The notes: generated by a model not told the origin, from the sequence alone. A stretch of DNA of 64,000 nt from Adenanthera pavonina (GCA_026686845.1 JAIVEN010000015.1:37446970-37510969), one strand, 5' to 3'. Positions 48,145-59,738 are shown, counted from the stretch's first letter. Program-made: numbers and translations.

Positions 48145-48610
48145 GACGGCCGGGGCGCAATCATTTGTTTTCCGGACTAGCACAGTCTCGAAAAGCGTGC
48201 CACGAGCAGTTCTCGGGAACCGTGCCACATTCGGACAGACCGGTGAGGCGGGGAATCAGGTCACGCTTTCTTGGCGGTTCATCCAGTCGCACCGGCTCAA
48301 CCTGCCGGAGTATGGACCAGCCGATATCACGGGAGGAGAGAGAAAGCATCGGGACCCGGTCCGACCAGCAGAAAGTTGAAGCGAGCCGCCGCACGTCGCC
48401 CGATGGACCACTTCTCGCGGTCGGGTCGGACCTACCGGTGAAGCATGTCAACGGGTTTGACTTTCTCACCGGTTTGATCAGTGCATTCCCGGCCTGCAAG
48501 TTGGCGTAAACCGGACAGAAAACGAAACCGGGCCAGCCGGACTCGAACCATGATGCACAGAACCCGGCGGGGTGCTTCAGTTCAGTTTCAGAAACACACT
48601 GCGCAAAAGG

Positions 48611-48729
48611 TGGGGTGCAACACGAGGACTTCCCAGGAGGTCACCCATCCTAGTACTACTCTCGCCCAAGCACGCTTAGCTGCGGAGTTCTGATGGGATC
48701 CGTGCATTAGTGCTGGTGTGATCGCACCC
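48611..48729 (-). rRNA. 5S rRNA copy 71 (C52 class, 1-nt deletion)
   Basis: T52C and C28/C29 deletion. Confidence 0.96.
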
Positions 48730-49195
48730 GACGGCCGGGGCGCAATCATTTGTTTTCAGGACTCGCGCAGTCTCAAAAAGCGTGCCACGAGCAGTTCTCG
48801 GGAACCGTGCCACATTCGGACAGACCGGTGAGGCGGGGAATCAGGTCACGCTTTCTTGGCGGTTCATCCGGTCGCACCGGCTCAACCTGCCGGAGTATGG
48901 ACCAGCCGATATCACGGGAGGAGAGAGAAAGCATCGGGAACCGGTCCGACCAGCAGAAAGTTGAAGCGAGCCGCCGCACGTCGCCGGATGGACCACTTCT
49001 CGCGGTCGGGTCGGACCTACCGGTGAAGCATGTCAACGGGTCGGACTTTCTCACCGGTTTGATCGGTGCATTCCCGGCCTGCAAGTTGGCGTACACCGGA
49101 CGGAAAACGAAACCGGGCTAGCCGGACTCGAACCATGATGCACAGAACCCGGCGGGGTGCTTCAGTTCAGTTTGAGAAACACACTGCGCAAAAGG

Positions 49196-49315
49196 TGGGG
49201 TGCAACACGAGGACTTCCCAGGAGGTCACCCATCCTAGTACTACTCTAACCCAAGCACGCTTCACTGCGGAGTTCTGATGGGATCCGGTGCATTAGTGCT
49301 GGTGTGATCGCACCC
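49196..49315 (-). rRNA. 5S rRNA copy 72 (G53 class, intermediate-element variant)
   Basis: T53G with C67T and G68T. Confidence 0.96.
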
Positions 49316-49781
49316 AACGACCTGGGTGCAACCATTTGTTTTCAGGACTCGCGCAGTCTCGAAAAGTGTGCCATGAGCAGTTCTCGGGAACCGTGCCACA
49401 TTCGGACAGACCGGTGAGGCGGGGAATCAGGTCACGCTTTCTTGGCGGTTCATCCGGTCGCACCGGCTCAACCTGCCGGAGTATGGACCAGCCGATATCA
49501 CGGGAGGAGAGAGAAAGCATCGGGAACCGGTCCGACCAGCAGAAAGTTGAAGCGAGCCGCCGCACGTCGCCCGATGGACCACTTCTCGCGGTCAGGTCGG
49601 ACCTACCGGTGAAGCATGTCAACGGGTCGGACTTTCTCACCGGTTTGATCGGTGCATTCCCGGCCTGCAAGTTGGCGTAAACCGGACGGAAAACGAAACC
49701 GGGCAAGCCGGGCTCGAACCATGATGCACAGAACCCGGCGGGGTGCTTCAGTTCAGTTTGAGAAACACACTGCGCAAAAGG

Positions 49782-49901
49782 TGGGGTGCAACACGAGGAC
49801 TTCCCAGGAGGTCACCCATCCTAGTACTACTCTCGCCCAAGCACGCTTCACTGCGGAGTTCTGATGGGATCCGGTGCATTAGTGCTGGTGTGATCGCACC
49901 C
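49782..49901 (-). rRNA. 5S rRNA copy 73 (G53 class)
   Basis: T53G only. Confidence 0.97.
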
Positions 49902-50367
49902 GACGGCCGGGGCGCAATCATTTGTTTTCCGGACTCGCGCAGTCTCGAAAAGCAAGCCACGAGCAGTTCTCGGGAACCGTGCCACATTCGGACAGACCGG
50001 TGAGGCGGGGAATCAGGTCACGCTTTCTTGGCGGTTCATCCGGTCGCACAGGCTCAACCTGCCGGAGTATGGACCAGCCGATATCACGGGAGGAGAGAGA
50101 AAGCATCGGGACCCGGTCCGACCAGCAGAAAGTTGAAGCAAGCCGCCGCACGTCGCCGGATGGACCACTTCTCGCGGTCGGGTCGGACCTACCGGTGAAG
50201 CATGTCAACGGGTCGGACTTTCTCACCGGTTTGATCGGTGCATTCCCGGCCTACAAGTTGGCGTAAACCGGACGGAAAACGAAACCGGGCCAGCCGGGCT
50301 CGAACCATGACGCACAGAACCCGGCGGGGTGCTTCAGTTCAGTTTGAGAAACACACTGCGCAAAAGG

Positions 50368-50487
50368 TGGGGTGCAACACGAGGACTTCCCAGGAGGTCA
50401 CCCATCCTAGTACTACTCTCGCCCACGCACGCTTATCTGCGGAGTTCTGATGGGATCCGGTGCATTAGCGCTGGTGTGATCGCACCC
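50368..50487 (-). rRNA. 5S rRNA copy 74 (T52A, T62G)
   Basis: T52A, T62G and A19G; block partner of copy 61 at 7614 bp. Confidence 0.97.
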
Positions 50488-50953
50488 GACAGCCAAGGCG
50501 CAATCATTTGTTTTCAGGACTCGCGCAGTCTCGAAAAGCGTGCCACGAGCAGTTCTCGGGAACAGTGCCACATTCGGACAGACCGGTGAGGCGGGGAATC
50601 AGGTCACGCTTTCTTGGCGGTTCATCCGGTCGCACCGGCTCAACCTGCCGGAGTATGGACCAGCCGATATCACGGGAGGAGAGAGAAAGCATCGGGACCC
50701 GGTCCGACCAGCGGAAAGTTGAAGCGAGCCGCCGCACGTCGCCGGATGGACCACTTCTCGCAGTCGGGTCGGACCTACCGGTGAAGCATGTCAACGGGTC
50801 GGAGTTTCTCACCGGTTTGATCGGTGCATTCCCGGCCTGCAAGTTGGCGTAAACCGGACAGAAAACGAAACCGGGCCAGCCGGACTCGAACCATGATGCA
50901 CAGAACCCGGCGGGGTGCTTCAGTTCAGTTTGAGAAACACACTGCGCAAAAGG

Positions 50954-51073
50954 TGGGGTGCAACACGAGGACTTCCCAGGAGGTCACCCATCCTAGTACT
51001 ACTCTCGCCCAAGCACGCTTCACTGCGGGGTTCTGATGGGATCCGGTGCATTAGTGCTGGTGTGATCGCACCC
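50954..51073 (-). rRNA. 5S rRNA copy 75 (G53 class)
   Basis: T53G and T45C. Confidence 0.97.
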
Positions 51074-51539
51074 GACGGCCGGGGCGCAATCATTTGTTTT
51101 CCGGACTAGCACAGTCTCGAAAAGCGTGCCACGAGCAGTTCTCGGGAACCGTGCCACATTCGGACAGACCGGTGAGGCGGGGAATCAGGTCACGCTTTCT
51201 TGGCGGTTCATCCGGTCGCACCGGCTCAACCTGCCGGAGTATGGACCAGCCGATATCACGGGAGGAGAGAGAAAGCATCGGGAACCGGTCCGACCAGCAG
51301 AAAGTTGAAGCGAGCCGCCGCACGTCGCCGGATGGACCACTTCTCGCGGTCGGGTCGGACCTACCGGTGAAGCATGTCAACGGGTCGGACTTTCTCACCG
51401 GTTTGATCGGTGCATTCCCGGCCTGCAAGTTGGCGTACACCGGACGGAAAACGAAACCGGGCTAGCCGGACTCGAACCATGATGCACAGAACCCGGCGGG
51501 GTGCTTCAGTTCAGTTTGAGAAACACACTGCGCAAAAGG

Positions 51540-51659
51540 TGGGGAGCAACACGAGGACTTCCCAGGAGGTCACCCATCCTAGTACTACTCTAACCCAAGC
51601 ACGCTTCACTGCGGAGTTCTGATGGGATCCGGTGCATTAGTGCTGGTGTGATCGCACCC
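51540..51659 (-). rRNA. 5S rRNA copy 76 (G53 class, intermediate-element variant)
   Basis: T53G, C67T, G68T, A115T; block partner of copy 63. Confidence 0.96.
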
Positions 51660-52125
51660 GACGACCTGGGTGCAACCATTTGTTTTCAGGACTCGCGCAG
51701 TCTCGAAAAGTGTGCCATGAGCAGTTCTCGGGAACCGTGCCACATTCGGACAGACCGGTGAGGCGGGGAATCAGGTCACGCTTTCTTGGCGGTTCATCCG
51801 GTCGCACCGGCTCAACCTGCCGGAGTATGGACCAGCCGATATCACGGGAGGAGAGAGAAAGCATCGGGAACCGGTCCGACCAGCAGAAAGTTGAAGCGAG
51901 CCGCCGCACGTCGCCGGATGGACCACTTCTCGCGGTCGGGTCGGACCTACCGGTGAAGCATGTCAACGGGTCGGACTTTCTCACCGGTTTGATCGGTGCA
52001 TTCCCGGCCTGCAAGCTGGCGTAAACCGTACGGAAAACGAAACCGGGCCAGCCGGGCTCGAACCATGATGCACAGAACCCGGCGGGGTGCTTCAGTTCAG
52101 TTTGAGAAACACACTGCGCAAAAGG

Positions 52126-52245
52126 TGGGGTGCAACACGACGACTTCCCAGGAGGTCACCCATCCTTGTACTACTCTCGCCCAAGCACGCTTCACTGCGG
52201 AGTTCTGATGGGATCCGGTGCATTAGTGCTGGTGTGATCGCACCC
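52126..52245 (-). rRNA. 5S rRNA copy 77 (G53 class)
   Basis: T53G, C105G, T79A. Confidence 0.97.
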
Positions 52246-52711
52246 GACGGCCGGGGCGCAATCATTTGTTTTCCGAACTCGTGTAGTCTCGAAAAGCGTG
52301 CCACGAGCAGTTCTCGGGAATCGTGCCACATTCGGACAGACCGGTGAGGCGGGGAATCAGGTCACGCTTTCTTGGCGGTTCATCCGGTCGCACCGGCTCA
52401 ACCTGCCGGAGTATGGACCAGCCGATATCACGGGAGGAGAGAGAAAGCATCGGGACCCGGTCCGACCAGCAGAAAGTTGAAGCGAGCCGCCGCACGTCGC
52501 CGGATGGACCACTTCGCGCGGTCGGGTCGGACCTTCCGGTGAAGCATGTCAACGGGTCGGACTTTCTCACCGGTTTGATCGGTGCATTCCCGGCCTGCAA
52601 GTTGGCGTAAACCGGACGGAAAACGAAACCGGGCCAGCCGGACTCGAACCATGATGCACAGAACCCGGCGGGGTGCTTCAGTTCAGTTTGAGAAACACAC
52701 TGCGCAAAAGG

Positions 52712-52830
52712 TGGGGTGCAACACGAGGACTTCCCAGGAGGTCACCCATCCTAGTACTACTCTCGCCCAACCACGCTTCACTGCGGAGTTCTGATGGGAT
52801 CCGTGCATTAGTGCTGGTGTGATCGCACCC
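52712..52830 (-). rRNA. 5S rRNA copy 78 (G53 with 1-nt deletion: mixed allele)
   Basis: The only copy with both T53G and the C28/C29 deletion, plus C61G. It looks like a crossover or conversion between the two classes within about 25 bp. Confidence 0.96.
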
Positions 52831-53296
52831 GACGGCCGGGGCGCAATCATTTGTTTTCAGGACTCGCGCAGTCTCGAAAAGCGTGCCACGAGCAGTTCTC
52901 GGGAACCGTGCCACATTCGGACAGACCGGGGAGGCGGGGAATCAGGTCACGCTTTCTTGGCGGTTCATCCGGTCGCACCGGCTCAACCTGCCGGAGTATG
53001 GACCAGCCGATATCACGGGAGGAGAGAGAAAGCATCGGGAACCGGTCCGACCAGCAGAAAGTTGAAGCGAGCCGCCGCACGTCGCCGGATGGACCACTTC
53101 TCGCGGTCGGGTCGGACCTACCGGTGAAGCATGTCAACGGGTTTGACTTTCTCACCGGTTTGATCGGGGCATTCCCGGCCTGCAAGTTGGCGTAAACCGG
53201 ACGGAAAACGAAACCGGGCCAGCCGGACTCGAACCATGATGCACAGAACCCGGCGGGGTGCTTCAGTTCAGTTTGAGAAACACACTGCGCAAAAGG

Positions 53297-53415
53297 TGGG
53301 GTGCAACACGAGGACTTCCCAGGAGGTCACCCATCCTAGTACTACTCTCGCCCAAGCACGCTTAGCTGCGGAGTTCTGATGGGATCCGTGCATTAGTGCT
53401 GGTGTGATCGCACCC
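53297..53415 (-). rRNA. 5S rRNA copy 79 (C52 class, 1-nt deletion)
   Basis: T52C and C28/C29 deletion. Confidence 0.96.
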
Positions 53416-53881
53416 GACGGCCGGGGCGCAATCATTTGTTTTCAGGACTCGTGCAGTCTCAAAAAGCGTGCCATGAGCAGTTCTCAGGAACCGTGCCACA
53501 TTCGGACAGACCGGTGAGGCGGGGAATCAGGTCACGCTTTCTTGGCTGTTCATCCGGTCGCACCGGCTCAACCTGCCGGAGTATGGACCAGCCGATATCA
53601 CGGGACGAGAGAGAAAGCATCGGGACCCGGTCCGACCAGCAGAAAGTTGAAGCGAGCCGCCGCACGTCGCCGGATGGACCACTTCTCGCGGTCGGGTCGG
53701 ACCTACCGGTGAAGCATGTCAACGGGTCGGACTTTCTCACCGGTTTGATCGGTGCATTCCCGGCCTGCAAGTTGGCATAAACCGGACGGAAAACGAAACC
53801 GGGCCAGCCGGGCTCGAACCATGATGCACAGAACCCGGCCGGGTGCTTCAGTTCAGTTTCAGAAACACACTGCGCAAAAGG

Positions 53882-54001
53882 TGGGGTGCAACACGAGGAC
53901 TTCCCAGGAGGTCACCCATCCTAGTACTACTCTCGCCCAAGCACGCTTCACTGCGGAGTTCTGATGGGATCCGGTGCATTAGTGCTGGTGAGATCGCACC
54001 C
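53882..54001 (-). rRNA. 5S rRNA copy 80 (G53 class)
   Basis: T53G and A11T. Confidence 0.97.
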
Positions 54002-54467
54002 GACGGCCGAGGCGCAATCATTTGTTTTCCGGACTCGCGCAGTCTCGAAAAGCGTGCCACGAGCAGTTCTCGGGAACCGTGCCACATTCGGACATACCGG
54101 TGAGGCGGGGAATCAGGTCACGCTTTCTTGGCGGTTCATCCGGTCGCACCGGCTCAACCTGCCGGAGTATGGACCAGCCGATATCACGGGAGGAGAGAGA
54201 AAGCATCGGGACCCGGTCCGACCAGCAGAAAGTTGAAGCAAGCCGCCGCACGTCGCCGGATGGACCACTTCTCGCGGTCGGGTCGGACCAACCGGTGAAG
54301 CATGTCAACGGGTCGGACTTTCTCACCGGTTTGATCGGTGCATTCCCGGCCTGCAAGTTGGCGTAAACCGGACGGAAAACGAAACCGGGCCAGCCGGACT
54401 CGAACCATGATACACAGAACCCGGCGGGATGCTTCAGTTCAGTTTGAGAAACACACTGCGCAAAAGG

Positions 54468-54587
54468 TGGGGTGCAACACGAGGACTTCCCAGGAGGTCA
54501 CCCATCCTAGTACTACTCTCGCCCAAGCACGCTTCACTGCGGAGTTCTGATGGGATCCGGTGCATTGGTGCTGGTGTGATCGCACCC
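54468..54587 (-). rRNA. 5S rRNA copy 81 (G53 class)
   Basis: T53G and T21C. The 3' flank (gatacacagaa, gggatgcttc) and upstream flank (ctcgcgaag) match copy 97. Confidence 0.97.
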
Positions 54588-55053
54588 GACGGCCGGGGCG
54601 CAATCATTTGTTTTCCGGACTCGCGAAGTCTCGAAAAGCGTGCCACGAGCAGTTCTCGGGAACCGTGCCACATTCGGACAGACCGGTGAGGCGGGGAATC
54701 AGGTCACGCTTTCTTGGCGGTTCATCCGGTCGCACCGGCTCAACCTGCCGGAGTATGGACCAGGCGATATCACGGGAGGAGAGAGAAAGCATCGGGAACC
54801 GGTCCGACCAGCAGAAAGTTGAAGCGAGCCGCCGCACGTCGCCGGATGGACCACTTCTCGCGGTCGGGTCGGACCTACCGGTGAAGCATGTCAACGGGTC
54901 GGACTTTCTCACCGGTTTGATCGGGGCATTCCCGGCCTGCAAGTTGGCGTAAACCGGACGGAAAACGAAACCGGGCCAGCCGGACTCGAACCATGATGCA
55001 CTGAACCCGGCGGGGTGCTTCAGTTCAGTTTGAGAAACACACTGCGCAAAAGG

Positions 55054-55172
55054 TGGGGTGCAACACGAGGACTTCCCAGGAGGTCACCCATCCTAGTACT
55101 ACTCTCGCCCAAGCACGCTTAGCTGCGGAGTTCTGATGGGATCCGTGCGTTAGTGCTGGTGTGATCGCACCC
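55054..55172 (-). rRNA. 5S rRNA copy 82 (C52 class, 1-nt deletion)
   Basis: T52C, C28/C29 deletion, T24C. Confidence 0.96.
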
Positions 55173-55638
55173 GACGGCCGGGGCGCAATCATTTGTTTTC
55201 AGGACTCGCGCAGTCTCGAAAAGCGTGCCACGAGCAGTTCTCGGGAACCGTGCCACATTCGGACAGACCGGTGAGGCGGGGAATCAGGTCACGCTTTCTT
55301 GGCGGTTCATCCGGTCGCACCGGCTCAACCTGCCGGAGTATGGACCAGCCGATATCACGGGAGGAGAGAGAAAGCATCGGGACCCGGTCCGACCAGCAGA
55401 AAGTTGAAGCAAGCCGCCGCACGTCGCCGGATGGACCACTTCTCGCGGTCGGGTCGGACCTACCGGTGAAGCATGTCAACGGGTCGGACTTTCCCACCGG
55501 TTTGATCGGTGCATTCACGGCCTGCAAGTTGGCGTAAACCGGACGGAAAATGAAACCGGGCCAGCCGGATTCGAACCATGATACACGGAACCCGGCGGGG
55601 TGCTTCAGTTCAGTTTAAGAAACACACTGCGCAAAAGG

Positions 55639-55758
55639 TGGGGTGCAACACGAGGACTTCCCAGGAGGTCACCCATCCTAGTACTACTCTCGCCCAAGCA
55701 CGCTTCACTGCGGAGTTCTGATGGGATCCGGTGCATTAGTGCTGGTGTGATCGCACCC
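55639..55758 (-). rRNA. 5S rRNA copy 83 (G53 class)
   Basis: T53G only within the gene. Confidence 0.97.
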
Positions 55759-56224
55759 GACGACTTGGGCGCAACCATTTGTTTTTAGGACTCGCGTAGT
55801 CTCGAAAAGTGTGCCACGAGCAGTTCTCGGGAACCGTGCCACATTCGGACAGACCGGTGAGGCGGGGAATCAGGTCACGCTTTCTTGGCGGTTCATCCGG
55901 TCGCACCGGCTCAACCTGCCGGAGTATGGACCAGCCGATATCACGGGAGGAGAGAGAAAGCATCGGGACCCGGTCCGACCAGCAGAAAGTTGAAGCGAGC
56001 CGCCGCACGTCGCCCGATGGACCACTTCTCGCGGTCGGGTCGGACCTACCGGTGAAGCATGTCAACGGGTCGGACTTTCTCACCGGTTTGATCGGTGCAT
56101 TCCCGGCCTGCAAGTTGGCGTAAACCGGACGGAAAATGAAACCGGGCCAGCCGGACTCGAACCATGATGCACAGAAACCGGCGGGGTGCTTCAGTTCAGT
56201 TTGAGAAACACACTGCGCAAAAGG

Positions 56225-56343
56225 TGGGGTGCAACACGAGGACTTCCCAGGAGGTCACCCATCCTAGTACTACTCTCGCCCAGGCACGCTTAGCTGCGGA
56301 GTTCTGATGGGATCCGTGCATTAGTGCTGGTGTGATCGCACCC
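56225..56343 (-). rRNA. 5S rRNA copy 84 (C52 class, 1-nt deletion)
   Basis: T52C, T62C, C28/C29 deletion; same allele in copies 88 and 93. Confidence 0.96.
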
Positions 56344-56632
56344 GACGGCCGGGGCGCAATCATTTGTTTTCAGGACTCGCGCAGTCTCGAAAAGCGTGCC
56401 ACGAGCAGTTCTCGGGAACCGTGCCACATTCGGACAGACCGGTGAGGCGGGGAATCAGGTCACGCTTTCTTGGCGGTTCATTCGGTCGCACCGGCTCAAC
56501 CTGCCGGAGTATGGACCAGCCGATATCACGGGAGGAGAGAGAAAGCATCGGGACCCGGTCCGACCAGCAGAAAGTTGAAGCGAGCCGCCGCACGTCGCCC
56601 GATGGACCACTTCTCGCGGTCGGGTCGGACCT

Positions 56633-56672
56633 ACCGGTGAAGCATGTCAACGGGTCGGACTTTCTCACCGGT
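56633..56672. repeat. 8-bp inverted repeat in the spacer (representative)
   Basis: ACCGGTGA (56633-56640) and TCACCGGT (56665-56672) with a 24-nt loop, kept in almost all units. Confidence 0.75.
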
Positions 56673-56803
56673 TTGATCGGTGCATTCCCGGCCTGCAAGT
56701 TGGCGTAAACCGGACGGAAAACGAAACCGGGCCAGCCGGGCTCGAACCATGATGCACAGAACCCGGCGGGGTGCTTCAGTTCAGTTTGAGAAACACACTG
56801 CGC

Positions 56804-56807
56804 AAAA
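56804..56807 (-). terminator. Pol III T4 terminator (representative, copy 85)
   Basis: TTTT begins 3 nt after the 3' end of the 5S gene on the minus strand. Nearly all units keep it; copies 35, 36, 38, 47 and 53 have only TTT. Confidence 0.85.
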
Positions 56808-56832
56808 GGTGGGGTGCAACACGAGGACTTCC

Positions 56833-56850
56833 CAGGAGGTCACCCATCCT
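56833..56850 (-). promoter_or_regulatory. Internal C box (representative, copy 85)
   Basis: AGGATGGGTGACCTCCTG at gene positions 80-97, unchanged from the plant consensus; the main TFIIIA contact in known 5S genes. Confidence 0.8.
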
Positions 56851-56857
56851 AGTACTA

Positions 56858-56863
56858 CTCTCG
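56858..56863 (-). promoter_or_regulatory. Internal intermediate element (representative, copy 85)
   Basis: CGAGAG at gene positions 67-72, unchanged here; altered in copies 2, 41, 49, 55, 63, 72 and 76. Confidence 0.8.
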
Positions 56864-56865
56864 CC

Positions 56866-56880
56866 CAAGCACGCTTCACT
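56866..56880 (-). promoter_or_regulatory. Internal A box with T53G (representative, copy 85)
   Basis: AGTGAAGCGTGCTTG at gene positions 50-64; the plant form as I know it has T at position 53. Confidence 0.75.
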
Positions 56881-56929
56881 GCGGAGTTCTGATGGGATCC
56901 GGTGCATTAGTGCTGGTGTGATCGCACCC

Positions 56930-56956
56930 GACGGCCGGGGCGCAATCATTTGTTTT
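56930..56956 (-). promoter_or_regulatory. Upstream 5S promoter region (representative, copy 85)
   Basis: On the sense strand AAAACAAATGATT lies at -27 to -15, followed by a GC-rich run with G at -12, C at -11 and C at -1. The placement fits the plant 5S pattern (AT-rich near -28, GC near -12, C at -1), though a true TATATA is absent. Confidence 0.65.
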
Positions 56957-57395
56957 CCCGACTCGCGCAGTCTCGAAAATCATGCCACGAGCAGTTCTCG
57001 GGAACCGTGCCACATTCGGACAGACCGGGGAGGCGGGGAATCAGGTCACGCTTTCTTGGCGGTTCATCCGGTCGCACCGGCTCAACCTGCCGGAGTATGG
57101 ACCAGCCGATATCACGGGAGGAGAGAGAAAGCATCGGGACCCGGTCCGACCAGCAGAAAGTTGAAGCGAGCCGCCGCACGTCGCCGGATGGACCACTTCT
57201 CGCGGTCGGGTCGGACCTACCGGTGAAGCATGTCAACGGGTCGGACTTTCTCACCGGTTTGATCGGTGCATTCCCGGCCTGCAAGTTGGCGTAAACCGGA
57301 CGGAAAACGAAACCGGGCCAGCCGGGCTCGAACCATGATGCACAGAACCCGGCGGGGTGCTTCAGTTCAGTTTGAGAAACACACTGCGCAAAAGG

Positions 57396-57515
57396 TGGGG
57401 TGCAACACGAGGACTTCCCAGGAGGTCACCCATCCTAGTACTACTCTCGCCCAAGCACGCTTCACTGCGGAGTTCTGATGGGATCCGGTGCATTAGTGCT
57501 GGTGTGATCGCACCC
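57396..57515 (-). rRNA. 5S rRNA copy 86 (G53 class)
   Basis: T53G only. It and copy 85 are near-identical neighbours whose upstream spacers both read ttttcccgactcg. Confidence 0.97.
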
Positions 57516-57981
57516 GACGGTCGGGGCGCAATCATTTGTTTTCCCGACTCGCGCAGTCTCGAAAATCATGCCACGAGCAGTTCTCGGGAACCGTGCCACA
57601 TTCGGACAGACCGGGGAGGCGGGGAATCAGGTCACGCTTTCTTGGCGGTTCATCCGGTCGCACCGGCTCAACCTGCCGGAGTATGGACCAGCCGATATCA
57701 CGGGAGGAGAGAGAAAGCATCGGGACCCGGTCCGACCAGCAGAAAGTTGAAGCGAGCCGCCGCACGTCGCCGGATGGACCACTTCTCGCGGTCGGGTCGG
57801 ACCTACCGGTGAAGCATGTCAACGGGTCGGACTTTCTCACCGGTTTGATCGGTGCATTCCCGGCCTGCAAGTTGGCGTAAACCGGACGGAAAACGAAACC
57901 GGGCCAGCCGGGCTCGAACCATGATGCACAGAACCCGGCGGGGTGCTTCAGTTCAGTTTCAGAAACACACTGCGCAAAAGG

Positions 57982-58101
57982 TTGGGTGCAACACGAGGAC
58001 TTCCCAGGAGGTCACCCATCCTAGTACTACTCTCGCCCAAGCACGCTTCACTGCGGAGTTCTAATGGGATCCGGTGCATTAGTGCTGGTGTGATCGCACC
58101 C
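57982..58101 (-). rRNA. 5S rRNA copy 87 (G53 class)
   Basis: T53G, C39T and C119A. Upstream, one G of the promoter GC run is C (gccgcaatc). Confidence 0.97.
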
Positions 58102-58475
58102 GACGGCCGGGCCGCAATCATTTGTTTTCCGGACTCGCGCAGTCTCGAAAAGTGTGCCACGAGCAGTTCTCGGGAACCGTGCCACATTCGGACAGACCGG
58201 TGAGGCGGGGAATCAGGTCACGCTTTCTTGGCGGTTCATCCGGTCGCACCGGCTCAACCTGCCGGAGTATGGACCAGCCGATATCACGGGACGAGAGAGA
58301 AAGCATCGGGACCCGGTCCGACCAGCAGAAAGTTGAAGCGAGCCGCCGCACGTCGCCCGATGGACCACTTCTCGCGGTCGGGTCGGACCTACCGGTGAAG
58401 CATGTCAACGGGTCGGACTTTCTCACCGGTTTGATCGGTGCATTCCCGGCCTGCAAGTTGGCGTAAACCGGACGG

Positions 58476-58563
58476 AAAATGAAACCGGGCCAGCCGGACT
58501 CGAACCATGATGCACAGAAACCGGCGGGGTGCTTCAGTTCAGTTTGAGAAACACACTGCGCAA
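58476..58563 (-). other. Possible tRNA-type (type 2) Pol III promoter in the spacer (representative)
   Basis: On the sense strand, TTGCGCAGTGT (58553-58563) matches the tRNA A box at about 9 of 11 positions. After 46 bp, GGTTCGAGTCC (58496-58506) matches the B-box consensus fully, and a T4 run follows at 58476-58479. The A-like box overlaps the 5S terminator. No tRNA fold is seen. It may be chance. Confidence 0.3.
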
Positions 58564-58567
58564 AAGG

Positions 58568-58686
58568 TGGGGTGCAACACGAGGACTTCCCAGGAGGTCA
58601 CCCATCCTAGTACTACTCTCGCCCAGGCACGCTTAGCTGCGGAGTTCTGATGGGATCCGTGCATTAGTGCTGGTGTGATCGCACCC
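58568..58686 (-). rRNA. 5S rRNA copy 88 (C52 class, 1-nt deletion)
   Basis: T52C, T62C, C28/C29 deletion. Confidence 0.96.
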
Positions 58687-59152
58687 GACGGCCGGGGCGC
58701 AATCATTTGTTTTCAGGACTCGCGCAGTCTCGAAAAGCGTGCCACGAGCAGTTCTCGGGAACCGTGCCACATTCGGACAGACCGGTGAGGCGGGGAATCA
58801 GGTCACGCTTTCTTGGCGGTTCATCCGGTCGCACCGGCTCAACCTGCCGGAGTATGGACCAGCCGATATCACGGGAGGAGAGAGAAAGTATCGGGACCCG
58901 GTCCGACCAGCAGAAAGTTGAAGCGAGCCGCCGCACGTCGCCCGATGGACCACTTCTCGCGGTCGGGTCGGACCTACCGGTGAAGCATGTCAACGGGTCG
59001 GACTTTCTCACCGGTTTGATCGGTGCATTCCCGGCCTGCAAGTTGGCGTAAACCGGACGGAAAACGAAACCGGGCCAGCCGGGCTCGAACCATGATGCAC
59101 AGAACCCGGCGGGGTGCTTCAGTTCAGTTTGAGAAACACACTGCGCAAAAGG

Positions 59153-59272
59153 TGGGGTGCAACACGAGGACTTCCCAGGAGGTCACCCATCCTAGTACTA
59201 CTCTCGCCCAAGCACGCTTCACTGCGGAGTTCTGATGGGATCCGGTGCATTAGTGCTGGTGTGATCGCACCC
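59153..59272 (-). rRNA. 5S rRNA copy 89 (G53 class)
   Basis: T53G only; block equivalent of copies 85 and 94. Confidence 0.97.
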
Positions 59273-59738
59273 GACGGCCGGGGCGCAATCATTTGTTTTC
59301 CCGACTCGCGCAGTCTCGAAAATCATGCCACGAGCAGTTCTCGGGAACCGTGCCACATTCGGACAGACCGGGGAGGCGGGGAATCAGGTCACGCTTTCTT
59401 GGCGGTTCATCCGGTCGCACCGGCTCAACCTGCCGGAGTATGGACCAGCCGATATCACGGGAGGAGAGAGAAAGCATCGGGACCCGGTCCGACCAGCAGA
59501 AAGTTGAAGCGAGCCGCCGCACGTCGCCGGATGGACCACTTCTCGCGGTCGGGTCGGACCTACCGGTGAAGCATGTCAACGGGTCGGACTTTCTCACCGG
59601 TTTGATCGGTGCATTCCCGGCCTGCAAGTTGGCGTAAACCGGACGGAAAACGAAACCGGGCCAGCCGGGCTCGAACCATGATGCACAGAACCCGGCGGGG
59701 TGCTTCAGTTCAGTTTGAGAAACACACTGCGCAAAAGG

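Larger units (their letters stand above)
56810..56929 (-). rRNA. 5S rRNA copy 85 (G53 class, reference-like)
   Basis: Full length, T53G the only A-box change. Used here as the representative for promoter and terminator positions. Confidence 0.97.

Noticed and set aside
58496..58506. A real tRNA gene in the spacer
   Set aside because: The B-box-like 11-mer is clear, but no acceptor stem, D arm or anticodon arm can be folded around it.
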